Of a DNA stretch of 62,096 nucleotides, positions 43,631 to 52,437 are shown one piece after another. Where the stretch lies: contig PLTT01000013.1 of the NCBI GenBank assembly GCA_003164595.1, positions 72,042 through 134,137 on the forward strand, written 5' to 3'. A program made the position numbers and the translations under genes. Numbering within the stretch: position 1 is the first letter of the stretch; the number at the start of each line of letters is the position of its first letter. Source of the DNA: Candidatus Saccharimonadota bacterium. GTDB taxonomy: Bacteria > Patescibacteriota > Saccharimonadia > Saccharimonadales > UBA4665. The notes beneath the pieces are model-generated. The model was not told the DNA's origin. It was given only the letters and a program-made list of their open reading frames with translations, and searched no databases.

Positions 43631-45091
43631 ATGTCATTGAAACGAATCGGATACGCCTGGAGCGGATTTATGCTCTTGGTTGTATCTGCTCTTGCAGGTT
43701 CAGGGTTAATAGCCTCAACACCTGCCGGAGCAAGCGAAGTACCAGTATTCCACTACTCGGTACTCGGTGGTGATCCATACCTTATAGGTGGTGCTCCCAC
43801 ACCACAGTCGTTCGTCAATGACATTACGTCAGCGCGAGCGACTACAACCCTAGAAAGGGAAGGATTAACGCCGTCGCAGGTGAGTGCTGTCCAGTCCCAG
43901 GCGAGAAACTCCGGTTTCACATCGTGCAAGATGAATCAAGGACAACACTTACTCGCAATGTCATTTGGGTCAACAGGAATACATGTCAGTAAGAATGTAA
44001 TCTTTGACGATCCAAATTACGGCAGTGGTGCCCCGGCTTGGTGCGAAAATGTAGTAATTAATCATCGCTCAGAATCAGTAGGAACGCCAGTTGTAACCAC
44101 TTCGGTTAACGGCAATGGTACGACTACGACTACGACGACGACAACAACTACGACAACCAGGAAGACGGTAATCAAGATTTTGGTACCTGTGAAGTGTGCG
44201 AATATTGCCCTAGTTTCTATAGGTAACGGTTCATCAAAGCACAACAGTAGCAGTAGTACCTCGACCACCGTACCTCCAACACCAACAACGACGACGACTG
44301 TATCCCCGCCGGTAACGACGACTACAGTTTCACCGCCGCCACCTCCACCGCCGACTCCATCGTTTACGTGCAGCCTTCTTAAGGTGACACCGACGACCGG
44401 ATTCAGCGCAACTGCTGTAGCGACCTACACCGAGACTAACGTCACGGGGACGATCACTGCTAGCACCTTGTGGAGCAATAGTGCACCAAACAATGTCACG
44501 ACAGTGGCAACGATTGGTCCACCGGGCACTGCAACATCGTCATATACCTATACAGGGGCAGGAACCTACACGGTGACAGAGACATTCATTGTAGCTGGCG
44601 TCGCGCAAAACCCAACCTGTACAGTGTCCGTGACGATACCGCCACCTCCACCGCCGACTCCATCGTTTACGTGCAGCCTTCTTAAGGTGACACCGACGAC
44701 CGGATTCAGCGCAACTGCTGTAGCGACCTACACCGAGACTAACGTCACGGGGACGATCACTGCTAGCACCTTGTGGAGCAATAGTGCACCAAACAATGTC
44801 ACGACAGTGGCAACGATTGGTCCACCGGGCACTGCAACATCGTCATATACCTATACAGGGGCAGGAACCTACACGGTGACAGAGACATTCATTGTAGCTG
44901 GCGTCGCGCAAAACCCAACCTGTACAGTGTCCGTGACGATACCGCCTTGTCCAACAAAGCCACCACCTTGTCAACCTCCGGCTCAACCGCCATGCACGCA
45001 GCCTCAGACTCCTTGCACACCGGCTCAACCGCCGTGCACGACAGGATCCAAAGGTCAACATTCTGGTAACTCCGGTGGAAATGGTTGGTAA
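43631..45091 (+). CDS. secreted Thr/Pro-rich protein with duplicated beta domain
   Basis: A 486-residue exported protein. Signal peptide about 1-35 (ends TPAGAS); a ~115-residue N-terminal domain with two Cys (TSCKMNQG, PAWCENV); a Thr run; a VPVKCANIAL segment; a Ser/Thr/Pro linker; then two identical 101-residue PKD-like units (from about residue 236, each with CSLLKVTP and PTCTVSV); and a Cys/Pro-rich tail ending GGNGW. There is no C-terminal anchor. AAAGGAG lies 9 nt before 43631, preferred over the ATG at 43589. Codon choice (ACG, GCG, CCG) is more GC-rich than in the neighbours, suggesting transfer, perhaps from Actinobacteria. Confidence 0.75.
   Translation: MSLKRIGYAWSGFMLLVVSALAGSGLIASTPAGASEVPVFHYSVLGGDPYLIGGAPTPQSFVNDITSARATTTLEREGLTPSQVSAVQSQARNSGFTSCKMNQGQHLLAMSFGSTGIHVSKNVIFDDPNYGSGAPAWCENVVINHRSESVGTPVVTTSVNGNGTTTTTTTTTTTTTRKTVIKILVPVKCANIALVSIGNGSSKHNSSSSTSTTVPPTPTTTTTVSPPVTTTTVSPPPPPPPTPSFTCSLLKVTPTTGFSATAVATYTETNVTGTITASTLWSNSAPNNVTTVATIGPPGTATSSYTYTGAGTYTVTETFIVAGVAQNPTCTVSVTIPPPPPPTPSFTCSLLKVTPTTGFSATAVATYTETNVTGTITASTLWSNSAPNNVTTVATIGPPGTATSSYTYTGAGTYTVTETFIVAGVAQNPTCTVSVTIPPCPTKPPPCQPPAQPPCTQPQTPCTPAQPPCTTGSKGQHSGNSGGNGW
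44336..44941 (+). repeat. perfect tandem duplication, 2 x 303 bp
   Basis: Copies 44336-44638 and 44639-44941 are identical on reading. 303 bp is 101 codons, so the frame is kept and each copy encodes one Pro-linker plus PKD-like domain. Confidence 0.92.
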
Positions 45092-45129
45092 TTCTCATCA
45101 ATAGGGCCACGAAAGTGAGGTGAGAATAG

Positions 45130-45220
45130 TAGACTTGTGATTACCCCGGTAATCTGAAAGATTTTATCGTCTCTTATTGAGGCATTCAATCTTGAAAGAT
45201 TACTGGGGGTCACTTGTCTA
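45130..45220. other. imperfect inverted repeat (~25-nt arms)
   Basis: Left arm 45130-45155 and right arm 45197-45220 pair as TAGAC..GTGA..CCCC.GTAATCT with two short mismatches. The inner 41 nt repeat GAAAGATT twice. It could be a terminator without U-tract, a structured RNA or a small element's ends. Confidence 0.5.
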
Positions 45221-45265
45221 GTTACAATCATCGTTTACACGATTTTAGAAAATGCAATACGTATA

Positions 45266-45345
45266 GCGAGGTGGTCATGGACTGGAGAGTTTTGAAGTCA
45301 TTAGCTTCTACATAAACCCAACCAGAATCATTATTACCACCTCGC
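45266..45345. other. inverted repeat GCGAGGTGGT / ACCACCTCGC
   Basis: A 10-bp perfect stem separated by 60 nt, with an inner GAAG...CTTC hairpin. No T-tract follows. Function unknown. Confidence 0.45.
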
Positions 45346-45465
45346 ATCACCAACCCTTTATTAAATATTTTGTGATAATCTTAGCTTGTCAAGATTAGTG
45401 TGAATAATTGTAAGTTAGCGTGATAAGTCTCATAATTACTCTCAGATTTATATAATCTTAAAGAC

Positions 45466-46098
45466 ATGACAGACATCACCAAGGAGCTAAATATTGCCGA
45501 GGCTGAGCTTTGCAGAGCCGACCCGCTGATAGCGCGCATTATCCAGTCCCAAACTCCGATTCGACATTCCCCCAGAACAAATTATTTTGCATCCCTTTGT
45601 CAATCTATTATTAGTCAACAAGTCTCAACATTAGCAGCTGCTGCCATTTTCGCCAGACTTAAACAATTAACAGACCTCAACCCAGCGCAAGTAGTTGGCT
45701 TGACACCTGAACAGGTTAAAATTATTGGCTTATCCAGACAGAAAGCTAGCTATCTTATGGATCTAGCTGGGCACTTTGTCGCTAACCCAAGGGTCTATAA
45801 TCACCTTAGCAATAGTACGGACGAAGAAGTGATCACTGAACTTACGTCCGTTAAGGGCATCGGAATCTGGACAGCTCAAATGTTTTTGATGTTTACTCTT
45901 GTCAGGCTAGATGTATTTGCTCCGGCCGATCTTGGTCTACAAAAAGCAATCATACAGCTCTATGGGCTTAAAAAACCCATAACTTCCGAACAGATGACAA
46001 CAATTTCAAACAAGTGGCGACCATACAGGACTGTAGCGTCTTGGTATCTATGGGGTTTATTAGATTCACCTTTTCCGGAAAAAAAGAAAGCCGCTTAG
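45466..46098 (+). CDS. DNA-3-methyladenine glycosylase II-like (AlkA family)
   Basis: HhH-GPD base-excision glycosylase of 210 residues. YFASLCQSIISQQVSTLAAAAI (trimmed, about 45-65) matches the family's N-terminal helices, the helix-hairpin-helix is LTSVKGIGIWTAQMFLMF (about 126-143), and the catalytic Asp is in FAPADLGLQ (about 153). There are no iron-sulfur cysteines, as in AlkA and unlike Nth/MutY. It removes alkylated bases. A leaderless-type -10 box lies 9 nt upstream. Confidence 0.9.
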   Translation: MTDITKELNIAEAELCRADPLIARIIQSQTPIRHSPRTNYFASLCQSIISQQVSTLAAAAIFARLKQLTDLNPAQVVGLTPEQVKIIGLSRQKASYLMDLAGHFVANPRVYNHLSNSTDEEVITELTSVKGIGIWTAQMFLMFTLVRLDVFAPADLGLQKAIIQLYGLKKPITSEQMTTISNKWRPYRTVASWYLWGLLDSPFPEKKKAA

Positions 46099-46237
46099 TT
46101 GGCAATATCTATAAGAAATATTAGTTTGTTTTTGTCGTTACCCGCATTGGTAGCTCTCCGAGTTTTCGATTTGACAGTCCTAACCCAAACTACTCATACT
46201 AAATTGGTAAATTGTAATTTATCTTAGGAGAACTACT

Positions 46238-46972
46238 ATGGGCAGAATGATTGAAATTCAAAGCGATAAAACTGTTGATGCATACCTGGCTGAGCCTACC
46301 TCTAAGCCAAAGGGAGCAATAATAGTTATACATGAAGTATGGGGTCTGGTTGATCACATAAAATCAATCGCCGATAGATTCGCCGAGGAAGGCTATTTGG
46401 CTCTAGCGCCAAACCTGTTAGACCTATCCGAATTTTCGTCTGATGAGATTGTGCAACTTCAAAAAGATTTATTTGACCCAATAAGACGTGCAGAAATTCA
46501 ACTACAGCTCAGAAAGTTAATGGCTCCGTTACAAGACCCCGGTTTCGGGGAGCTGACAACTCAAAGATTATTGTCATGTTTTGAATACTTATATAGTAAT
46601 CCACAGACTGAACAAAATGTTGGCGTTGTGGGCTATTGTTTTGGAGGCACATATAGTTTTGCCTTGGCAGTTGCTGAACCTAGGCTAAAAATTGCTTTAC
46701 CTTTCTATGGGCACGCCGATCAGCCCATGGAGGAGCTAAGTAAAATTGCTTGTCCGGTTAGGGCATTCTATGGCCAGAATGATGAAGGCCTTATCTCCAA
46801 ACTTGATAACCTAAAACAGCGCATGAGTGATGCCCATGTTGACTTTATTGCTAAAGTTTATACAGATTGTGGCCATGCCTTCTTTAATGATTCTAACCCT
46901 ATAACCTATAACAAATCAGCTGCTGACGATGCTTGGGTAGAGGTTAAACGCGAGCTTTCTAGGGTTATGTAG
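46238..46972 (+). CDS. dienelactone hydrolase family protein
   Basis: Alpha/beta hydrolase of 244 residues with a Cys nucleophile in GYCFGG (about residue 132), Asp in FYGQNDEGL and His in CGHAFFND, i.e. the Cys-Asp-His triad of the dienelactone hydrolase family. IHEVWGLVDHIKSIADRFAEEGY is the N-terminal landmark, here at about 27-49. Most such proteins in bacteria lacking aromatic catabolism have unknown substrates. AGGAGAACTACT gives a strong ribosome site. Confidence 0.88.
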   Translation: MGRMIEIQSDKTVDAYLAEPTSKPKGAIIVIHEVWGLVDHIKSIADRFAEEGYLALAPNLLDLSEFSSDEIVQLQKDLFDPIRRAEIQLQLRKLMAPLQDPGFGELTTQRLLSCFEYLYSNPQTEQNVGVVGYCFGGTYSFALAVAEPRLKIALPFYGHADQPMEELSKIACPVRAFYGQNDEGLISKLDNLKQRMSDAHVDFIAKVYTDCGHAFFNDSNPITYNKSAADDAWVEVKRELSRVM

Positions 46973-46974
46973 TT

Positions 46975-47793
46975 GTGACTAACTACGAACAACCTCATCG
47001 CCCCAATACGGCCTATTCTAAATTCAGTACGAATCGAGCGCTTAGAAAAGTACCAGAAATAACGTTAATCTTTTGGATTGTTAAATTGTTAACAACTGCC
47101 ATGGGAGAGGCTACTTCCGACTTCCTGGTGTTTAGGATTAACCCATATCTTGCGGTTGTTATTGGAGCCTTTATTCTAGCAGTTGCTCTCACGATTCAGT
47201 TTTCCGTACCCAGGTATATTCCTTGGGTATATTGGCTGGCAGTTGCAATGGTAGCTGTTTTTGGCACCATGGCCGCCGATGCCCTACATATACAATTGGG
47301 AATACCATATATTATAACAACCATATTATTCGCAGCTGTACTTATCGTTATTTTTATAGCTTGGTACAAGAGTGAGAGAACCCTCTCAATTCATAGTATA
47401 AATTCGACTAGGCGTGAGGGTTTCTATTGGGCTACAGTCCTCGCAACTTTTGCTCTTGGTACGGCAGCGGGTGATTTAACTGCTTCAACTCTTGGCTTGG
47501 GGTATTTTTCGTCCGCTTTGCTTTTTAGTGGCTTAATTGCTGTACTGGCTATTGGTTACTGGTTATTTGGTTTAATTGAAATTATCGCATTTTGGACTGC
47601 CTATATTCTGACAAGACCAATAGGAGCTTCATTTGCAGACTGGATGGATAAATCAAAGGCCGTTGGTGGTCTTGGAATGGGTAATGGTCATGTCGGCATA
47701 TGGTTAACGATTATAATTATAATTTTTGTTGGCTACATGACCTTAGGCCATAAGGAATCTAAACGAGAGCGCAGAGTTTTGTCCAGAAAATAG
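46975..47793 (+). CDS. COG4705-like membrane protein
   Basis: A 272-residue protein with about 8 helices in two related halves (KVPEITLIFWIVKLLTTAMGEATSDFL-type start near 24, and FYWATVLATFALGTAAGDLTAS near 142). The KVPE...K...GE..xD motif is typical of COG4705-type membrane proteins whose function is unknown. The start is GTG, 2 nt after the hydrolase stop, so the two are cotranscribed. There is a basic C-terminus. Confidence 0.75.
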   Translation: MTNYEQPHRPNTAYSKFSTNRALRKVPEITLIFWIVKLLTTAMGEATSDFLVFRINPYLAVVIGAFILAVALTIQFSVPRYIPWVYWLAVAMVAVFGTMAADALHIQLGIPYIITTILFAAVLIVIFIAWYKSERTLSIHSINSTRREGFYWATVLATFALGTAAGDLTASTLGLGYFSSALLFSGLIAVLAIGYWLFGLIEIIAFWTAYILTRPIGASFADWMDKSKAVGGLGMGNGHVGIWLTIIIIIFVGYMTLGHKESKRERRVLSRK

Positions 47794-47838
47794 TTTTTCT
47801 AGATTGGGCAGGGGAAAGAATAAATCCTTAGGATCACA

Positions 47839-49407
47839 CTAAATAACGATAGGGTCATCAGTAAAATCATCTTTTCGCCAGAAATAAATCACGGCGCATA
47901 CAACCCCCGTTACAAGCAGCATCGTACCGGCTATATTCAAGGCAATATTCAGCCCAGACCCAAAAGCAGTATAAGCTGCTTGGGTAACTTGGGTTACTAG
48001 CTTGGCGTGCGTGATCAGTATTGACGGCGACACAGTCACTCCTTGTGGAGTGTTCCCGCCGTGAGTTATGGCATAAATTACAAAAGATTGAAAATTAGCT
48101 GGCAGGTTTAGGGCATGGAGTTGGGCTGCTAGTTTGTTAGTAAGTTGGGCATTAACTATTGACCCTAGTATAGCAACACCAAAAACACCTCCTAACTCCC
48201 GAAAGGTATTAACAGTTGAAGCCGCCATACCGGAACGCTCCTGAGGTACAATATTTAACACTGCCGACGTCATAGTGACTAAGCTTATCCCAAATCCAAT
48301 CCCAGATATTACAAGAGCCCAGGCCAGAGTGCCGGTACTAACATCCGGCCTAATAACACTGTTTAATATAAAGATACCTGCTCCAGATATCAGACAGCCA
48401 GCGATGGTTAGTTGTGTTGTGTGGTGGACAGCGTTCCACCTACCAGCCAATAATGCTCCCGATACTATCGCTGCAGTCATAGCAGTAAAGGCTATGGCAA
48501 TGTCATATCCCGAGAAATTGGCTATCAGTTGCAAATAGAGAGCCACGAAAAAGAACACAGAAAAGATACCGAAGTTTGTGGCAAACGCAACAATATTGGC
48601 AATACTAAATTGAATTCTTTTAAAAAACTTCAGAGGGAGTACGGGGTCTTCCTTATGTAGTTCAATAATAACAAAAACTATTGCGGCAACGATGGAGCAG
48701 CTAAACAAAAAGATAATCCACCAACTATTGTAGCCATTATTCTCGCCACTAATCAGACCGGCAACCGCTCCGCTTATGGCAAGCCCACCGGCTATAAGGC
48801 CAGTTACATCGAGTTTTCGCCCCTTGGGATCAGAACTTTCAGGCAAATATATTAAGCCGGCGATTAGAGCAATCACGCCAAAGATAGCCGAGAAACCAAA
48901 TACTCCCCGCCAGCTATAAAAGCCTATTATTAGCCCACCTATAATTGGTCCGAATGCCAACGCTATACCAGATACTGCAGCCCAGATACCCAAAGCTCTC
49001 GAACGCGGTCCTCTCTCGGGGTACAAATGCCTTATCATTGATAATGTGCCTGGTTCTGAGGCGGCTGCGCCAACACCCATGATAATGCGTCCAGCTACTA
49101 GCATGCCAACAGACCCTGAAAAGGCAGCCAATAACGACCCTATAATAAATAAGCCAACGCCGGACAGGAGTACTTTCTTACGACCCCACAAATCGCCCAG
49201 TGTCCCGCCGGTTAACATGAAGACCGCGAAGACTAGCATGTAGGCATCAACTATCCATTGCAAATCTTGAACACCGGCGCTTAAGCTTGATTGAATGTTC
49301 GACAATACTACACTAACAATAGTGTTATCGAGGAAGGTTAAAAACAGGATGGTACAGACAATAACTAATGAACGTCGATTTGTAGTTAACCGATTAGCTA
49401 TTGCCAT
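47839..49407 (-). CDS. MFS drug exporter, DHA2 (14-TM) family
   Basis: A 522-residue proton-driven exporter of the EmrB/QacA type with 14 helices. Motif A LGDLWGRKKVLLSG (about 68-81) and motif C-like ALAFGPIIGGLII (about 149-161) are clear, and the acidic residue in helix 1 (FLDNTIVSVVL) matches the family's motif D1. It lies 14 nt downstream of the small anchored protein gene at 49422 and so is probably in its transcript. The substrate is unknown. Confidence 0.92.
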   Translation of the reverse strand: MAIANRLTTNRRSLVIVCTILFLTFLDNTIVSVVLSNIQSSLSAGVQDLQWIVDAYMLVFAVFMLTGGTLGDLWGRKKVLLSGVGLFIIGSLLAAFSGSVGMLVAGRIIMGVGAAASEPGTLSMIRHLYPERGPRSRALGIWAAVSGIALAFGPIIGGLIIGFYSWRGVFGFSAIFGVIALIAGLIYLPESSDPKGRKLDVTGLIAGGLAISGAVAGLISGENNGYNSWWIIFLFSCSIVAAIVFVIIELHKEDPVLPLKFFKRIQFSIANIVAFATNFGIFSVFFFVALYLQLIANFSGYDIAIAFTAMTAAIVSGALLAGRWNAVHHTTQLTIAGCLISGAGIFILNSVIRPDVSTGTLAWALVISGIGFGISLVTMTSAVLNIVPQERSGMAASTVNTFRELGGVFGVAILGSIVNAQLTNKLAAQLHALNLPANFQSFVIYAITHGGNTPQGVTVSPSILITHAKLVTQVTQAAYTAFGSGLNIALNIAGTMLLVTGVVCAVIYFWRKDDFTDDPIVI

Positions 49408-49421
49408 GATAATTGGCGGTA

Positions 49422-49913
49422 TTAAGTTGTCTTACAGACAGCCGGTTTGCTGCCACCCAGTCCTAATAATTGGCAAAGACTTGTATCACTAACTACCCAA
49501 GTATTTTTGACCTTTACGGCTGTACCTTTTTCGTCCTTGAGGACTGTCTGCCCTCCAAGTGTTACGGTATATACCACATTAGCTGCTGTCGTGTTTGTAA
49601 GGTTTACGCTATTAATTGTAGAGCTAAATGACTCTGCCCCAAGTGCGGCGAATTCGCCTTGAATCTCTTGGGTAAATTGGCTTCCATTTTGCAGTAAATT
49701 TTCTCTATTTTGCAGTGAAGTTGTTGTTGCAAAGAAAGTTTTCCAATTACTTTTAATTTGCTGCTCGGCACTATTTATTTGGGCTGTAGACATTGAGGAG
49801 ACACTATTGGCATTCTTATGCCTATAAACCAATACGACCACCAATACAATGATGATTATAAGTATTATTGAGCCAATCCCCACCGTCAACGATCTACTAG
49901 ATTGTTTTTGCAT
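49422..49913 (-). CDS. membrane-anchored NTF2-like protein (Mce-associated-like)
   Basis: A 163-residue protein with one N-terminal membrane helix (about 11-30) and an extracellular ~125-residue domain. The end, NTWVVSDTSLCQLLGLGG...AVCKTT, resembles actinobacterial Mce-associated or MTB12-like domains (W.VS....C.LL.L.G....C) with a likely disulfide. AGGAG precedes the ATG. It is the first gene before the MFS exporter. The function is unknown. Confidence 0.65.
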   Translation of the reverse strand: MQKQSSRSLTVGIGSIILIIIIVLVVVLVYRHKNANSVSSMSTAQINSAEQQIKSNWKTFFATTTSLQNRENLLQNGSQFTQEIQGEFAALGAESFSSTINSVNLTNTTAANVVYTVTLGGQTVLKDEKGTAVKVKNTWVVSDTSLCQLLGLGGSKPAVCKTT

Positions 49914-50030
49914 GATAACTCCTTATTACGCATTATTATTAAATTCAGTATACACCTTAAGGGTTTGTGTAAAATAGGGCTCTGTTTTTGACCGCACCGG
50001 CGAACATGGTTAAGGCCAGATCAGCAAAAA

Positions 50031-50798
50031 CTATTTTTGGCTTTCTTTTTCCATAAATTGTCGAACACTGGAAACGGTATCCATAAACTGTGCTGGAAAA
50101 ACAATCGTACTGTTTTTATCTGAAGCAATCTCCGACAATACTTGCAGGTTGCGCAGTTGTAGTGCTATAGGATGTTTGGATATTACGTCAGCTGCTTTAG
50201 CCAGGGCTGCCGCACTTAATTGTTCGCCCTCAGCGGCGATTATCTTGGCTCTTTTTTCTCGTTCTGCCTGGGCGGCGGCACTCATAGCACTCTGCATGGC
50301 AAGAGGTAGTTTAATGTCTTTAAGTTCAACCATACTGACATATATGCCCCATTTTTCGGTGGTTTTATCCAAAATGGCTTTGACTGCTTCGTTAATCTTA
50401 ACGGTTTGGCTTAACACGTCATCTAGTAAATTCTGGCCAACTACATTCCTTACTGTGGTCTGGGCAATCTGGTAAATGGCTGAAAGTACATTTTCGATTG
50501 CCACTACTGACTTAACAGCGTCAGATACCTGGTAATAAGCCACAGCCGCAACGTCAATAGAGACGTTGTCCTTGGTAATAACATTCTGCGAGTCTACGGG
50601 CAAAGTAATCGTTCGCATATCAATTTTCCGTAGGCGGTCGATCACAGGGATAATAAAGCAGATTCCCGGCTTCTTCACGTCATTCCTTAACTTACCCAGC
50701 CTCAACACTACGCCCTCTTCATACTGCTTAATAATTCTTAGACTATTACCGAGAAAAAAAATTACAACAAGCACCAAAAAAACAATAAATCCTGACAT
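50031..50798 (-). CDS. SPFH/band 7 protein (slipin/stomatin-like)
   Basis: A 255-residue membrane scaffold protein. One N-terminal helix (about 2-18) is followed by EEGVVLRLGKLRNDVKKPG, the DMRTITLPVDSQNVITKDNV stretch of the SPFH core (about 56-75), a coiled-coil segment rich in Ala/Glu (AMSAAAQAEREKRAKIIAAEG, about 165-185) and a C-terminal tail. Slipins oligomerise on the membrane. No NfeD protease partner gene is adjacent. AGGAG lies 5 nt before the ATG. Confidence 0.92.
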   Translation of the reverse strand: MSGFIVFLVLVVIFFLGNSLRIIKQYEEGVVLRLGKLRNDVKKPGICFIIPVIDRLRKIDMRTITLPVDSQNVITKDNVSIDVAAVAYYQVSDAVKSVVAIENVLSAIYQIAQTTVRNVVGQNLLDDVLSQTVKINEAVKAILDKTTEKWGIYVSMVELKDIKLPLAMQSAMSAAAQAEREKRAKIIAAEGEQLSAAALAKAADVISKHPIALQLRNLQVLSEIASDKNSTIVFPAQFMDTVSSVRQFMEKESQK

Positions 50799-50889
50799 AT
50801 ATACTCCTTACTTAGATATATTCTACCTAATTGTGTCGATTGGCAAGTTTGCCGGCAAATACGAATATCCAATAATAACTCACGTTTGC

Positions 50890-50895
50890 TATAAT
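50890..50895 (+). promoter_or_regulatory. -10 box of DUF1003 gene, leaderless type
   Basis: TATAAT ends 6 nt before the ATG at 50902. Confidence 0.5.
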
Positions 50896-50901
50896 TCGCA
50901 T

Positions 50902-51312
50902 ATGAATAAATTACAACCACACCCAAACGTCATTAACCCTAAGGATCTATTAAAGAGGGAAGAGGGAAGTTTCAATAAGTTTAATAAGCGTTTCGCAGTT
51001 TGGATTGGTACGCATGTTGGCTCGATGTATTGTTTCTATCTTTTCAACGTCATTGCTCTGCTATCTGCCAAGGCGGCATTTGAGACTCATAACCTCGTAC
51101 CAATTATTAACTGGATAAGTTCAAACTGGATTCAGTTGGTTCTGCTGCCGGCCATTATGGTTGCCCAAAACGTCGCCCAAGCCGCTACTGATGCCAAGTC
51201 TGAGGCCGACCACATGACACTAACCTATCTCGCAAATCTTCAAGACGAACAAATGACTGAGCTGAAGAACCAAACAACAATCCTCGAAGAGTTAAAGAAA
51301 GTCGCCGGCTAA
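50902..51312 (+). CDS. DUF1003 family membrane protein
   Basis: A 136-residue protein with two helices (about 45-65 and 80-100). RFAVWIGTHVGSMYCFYLFN and LLPAIMVAQNVAQAATDAKSE are close to the DUF1003 consensus (IT...GS..F...H), and the C-terminal region is a charged helix probably forming a coiled coil. The frame is open from 50566, but that part reads through the neighbour's antisense; the -10 box fixes the start at 50902. Confidence 0.82.
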   Translation: MNKLQPHPNVINPKDLLKREEGSFNKFNKRFAVWIGTHVGSMYCFYLFNVIALLSAKAAFETHNLVPIINWISSNWIQLVLLPAIMVAQNVAQAATDAKSEADHMTLTYLANLQDEQMTELKNQTTILEELKKVAG

Positions 51313-51441
51313 ATTTTTATGTACTCGTGAGATATCTAATCACAAAATTATAAAACTATAGCAATAAACATAAATATATGATATAATATGGTTATTGTGC
51401 CATCATTACAATCAGTAATGGCGATACAATGAGCTAATATT

Positions 51442-52245
51442 ATGAATTACCAACGATCTACCGAAATTATCTCACCAATAATGTCAACCGTTACCAGGCG
51501 CTCGCCGATGGCAACTGGGCGGATTTCTGAGGCAACTGGCGCATTAAGTGTCGTCGATATTTATGTAACTTCTTACTTAATCCCAACGAATGATGATGAA
51601 ACGGAGTTTGTTGCAGTTGATGGTGGACTTGATCATAATGCCTATAATATTAATCAAGCACTAAATAGGCGTGGTCATAGTTTGCGCAAGGTAGTAGCAT
51701 TTGTATTAACTCATGCTGATCCCGATCACACCGGAGCTATCCACCAGTTAGGCAGTGACATACCTGTATATTCTAGCCAAAAAGAAAGTGACGTTCTTGA
51801 TGGTAAATCACCAAGTGAGTGCTTGCTAAAATCTTCAGTCGCAAGAGTTAGTAAGCTAATGAGCCCTATTGTTGAAGGCGTAAAGGCTGAGGTTATAACT
51901 GCCGACGACGTAATAAAAATTGGCCAACTCACCATTCGTCCTATTAGTCTTCCGGGGCATACGGGTGGTAGTCTTGGATATGCCATCAGCCGAGACCATC
52001 GTAAAAGCAGATGGGATATTTTCCCTGGTGACGCTCTTGAATTCAGGCGTAACGGTAATGCTACTCGAGCTGCAAAAGTAGTCTCTGCAAACATTACGGA
52101 TGCTGAGCAGTCTATAGTCCACCTCGACGATGTTATAGATGCTGAGGGATATAGAAATGGCAAAGTGTGGCCAGGTCATTCTGGTCCTGGTGATATATCT
52201 GCCATAAAAGCCTATCGGCAAATTTTGCAAAGACAACGACAATAA
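51442..52245 (+). CDS. metallo-beta-lactamase-fold hydrolase
   Basis: A 267-residue MBL-fold protein. The metal motif reads LTHADPDHTGAI (about residues 89-100), with the first His of HxHxDH replaced by the THADPDH pattern seen in some family members. Later ligands lie in LPGHTGGSLGY, FPGDAL and VWPGHSGPG. It is similar to glyoxalase II-like or RNase J-unrelated hydrolases of unknown substrate. The first ~30 residues are unlike the family and may not be part of the domain; the next candidate start is not obvious. Confidence 0.82.
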   Translation: MNYQRSTEIISPIMSTVTRRSPMATGRISEATGALSVVDIYVTSYLIPTNDDETEFVAVDGGLDHNAYNINQALNRRGHSLRKVVAFVLTHADPDHTGAIHQLGSDIPVYSSQKESDVLDGKSPSECLLKSSVARVSKLMSPIVEGVKAEVITADDVIKIGQLTIRPISLPGHTGGSLGYAISRDHRKSRWDIFPGDALEFRRNGNATRAAKVVSANITDAEQSIVHLDDVIDAEGYRNGKVWPGHSGPGDISAIKAYRQILQRQRQ

Positions 52246-52264
52246 CACTGTTCAAATAATATAA

Positions 52265-52293
52265 TTGACGTGTTAAATATATCTTGTTAGTCT
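52265..52293 (+). promoter_or_regulatory. candidate promoter of gene at 52438
   Basis: TTGACG (52265-52270), 17-nt spacer, weak TAGTCT (52288-52293); alternative TATAAA at 52294. It would give a leader of about 140 nt containing a terminator hairpin. Confidence 0.35.
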
Positions 52294-52386
52294 TATAAAC
52301 ATGTATTTATCTAAGGGAAACTCAATGTGTTGCACCATCCGCCTGTCGGTTAGTTGATATTTACATTTTAAATTAAACGAATACCA

Positions 52387-52414
52387 CGGGCTTCCACAAA
52401 GAAGCTCGTTTTTT
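52387..52414 (+). terminator. terminator hairpin, possible attenuator
   Basis: CGGGCTTC / GAAGCTCG (8 bp, one G-U) with a CACAAA loop, followed by TTTTTTATTT. It ends just 10 nt before the AAAGGAGG site of the next gene, so it may end the MBL transcript or attenuate the next gene. Confidence 0.7.
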
Positions 52415-52437
52415 ATTTATAACAAAGGAGGAATAGG

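Larger units (their letters stand above)
45092..45465. other. intergenic region with two long inverted repeats
   Basis: A 374-bp gap between the secreted-protein gene and the glycosylase gene. No credible ORF. It holds the two inverted-repeat structures listed at 45130 and 45266, and TATAAT at 45451-45456, which ends 9 nt before the ATG at 45466. Confidence 0.5.

Noticed and set aside
44115-44160. ACG/ACA/ACT run that looks like a microsatellite or CRISPR-like repeat
   Set aside because: It is the Thr-run linker of the secreted protein, in frame; no spacer structure.
51418-51432. Four-codon mini-ORF (MAIQ) upstream of the MBL-fold gene
   Set aside because: The -10-like TACAAT is only 5 nt away, no -35 fits, and the next ATG is 9 nt beyond its stop; too weak to list with the other mini-ORFs.
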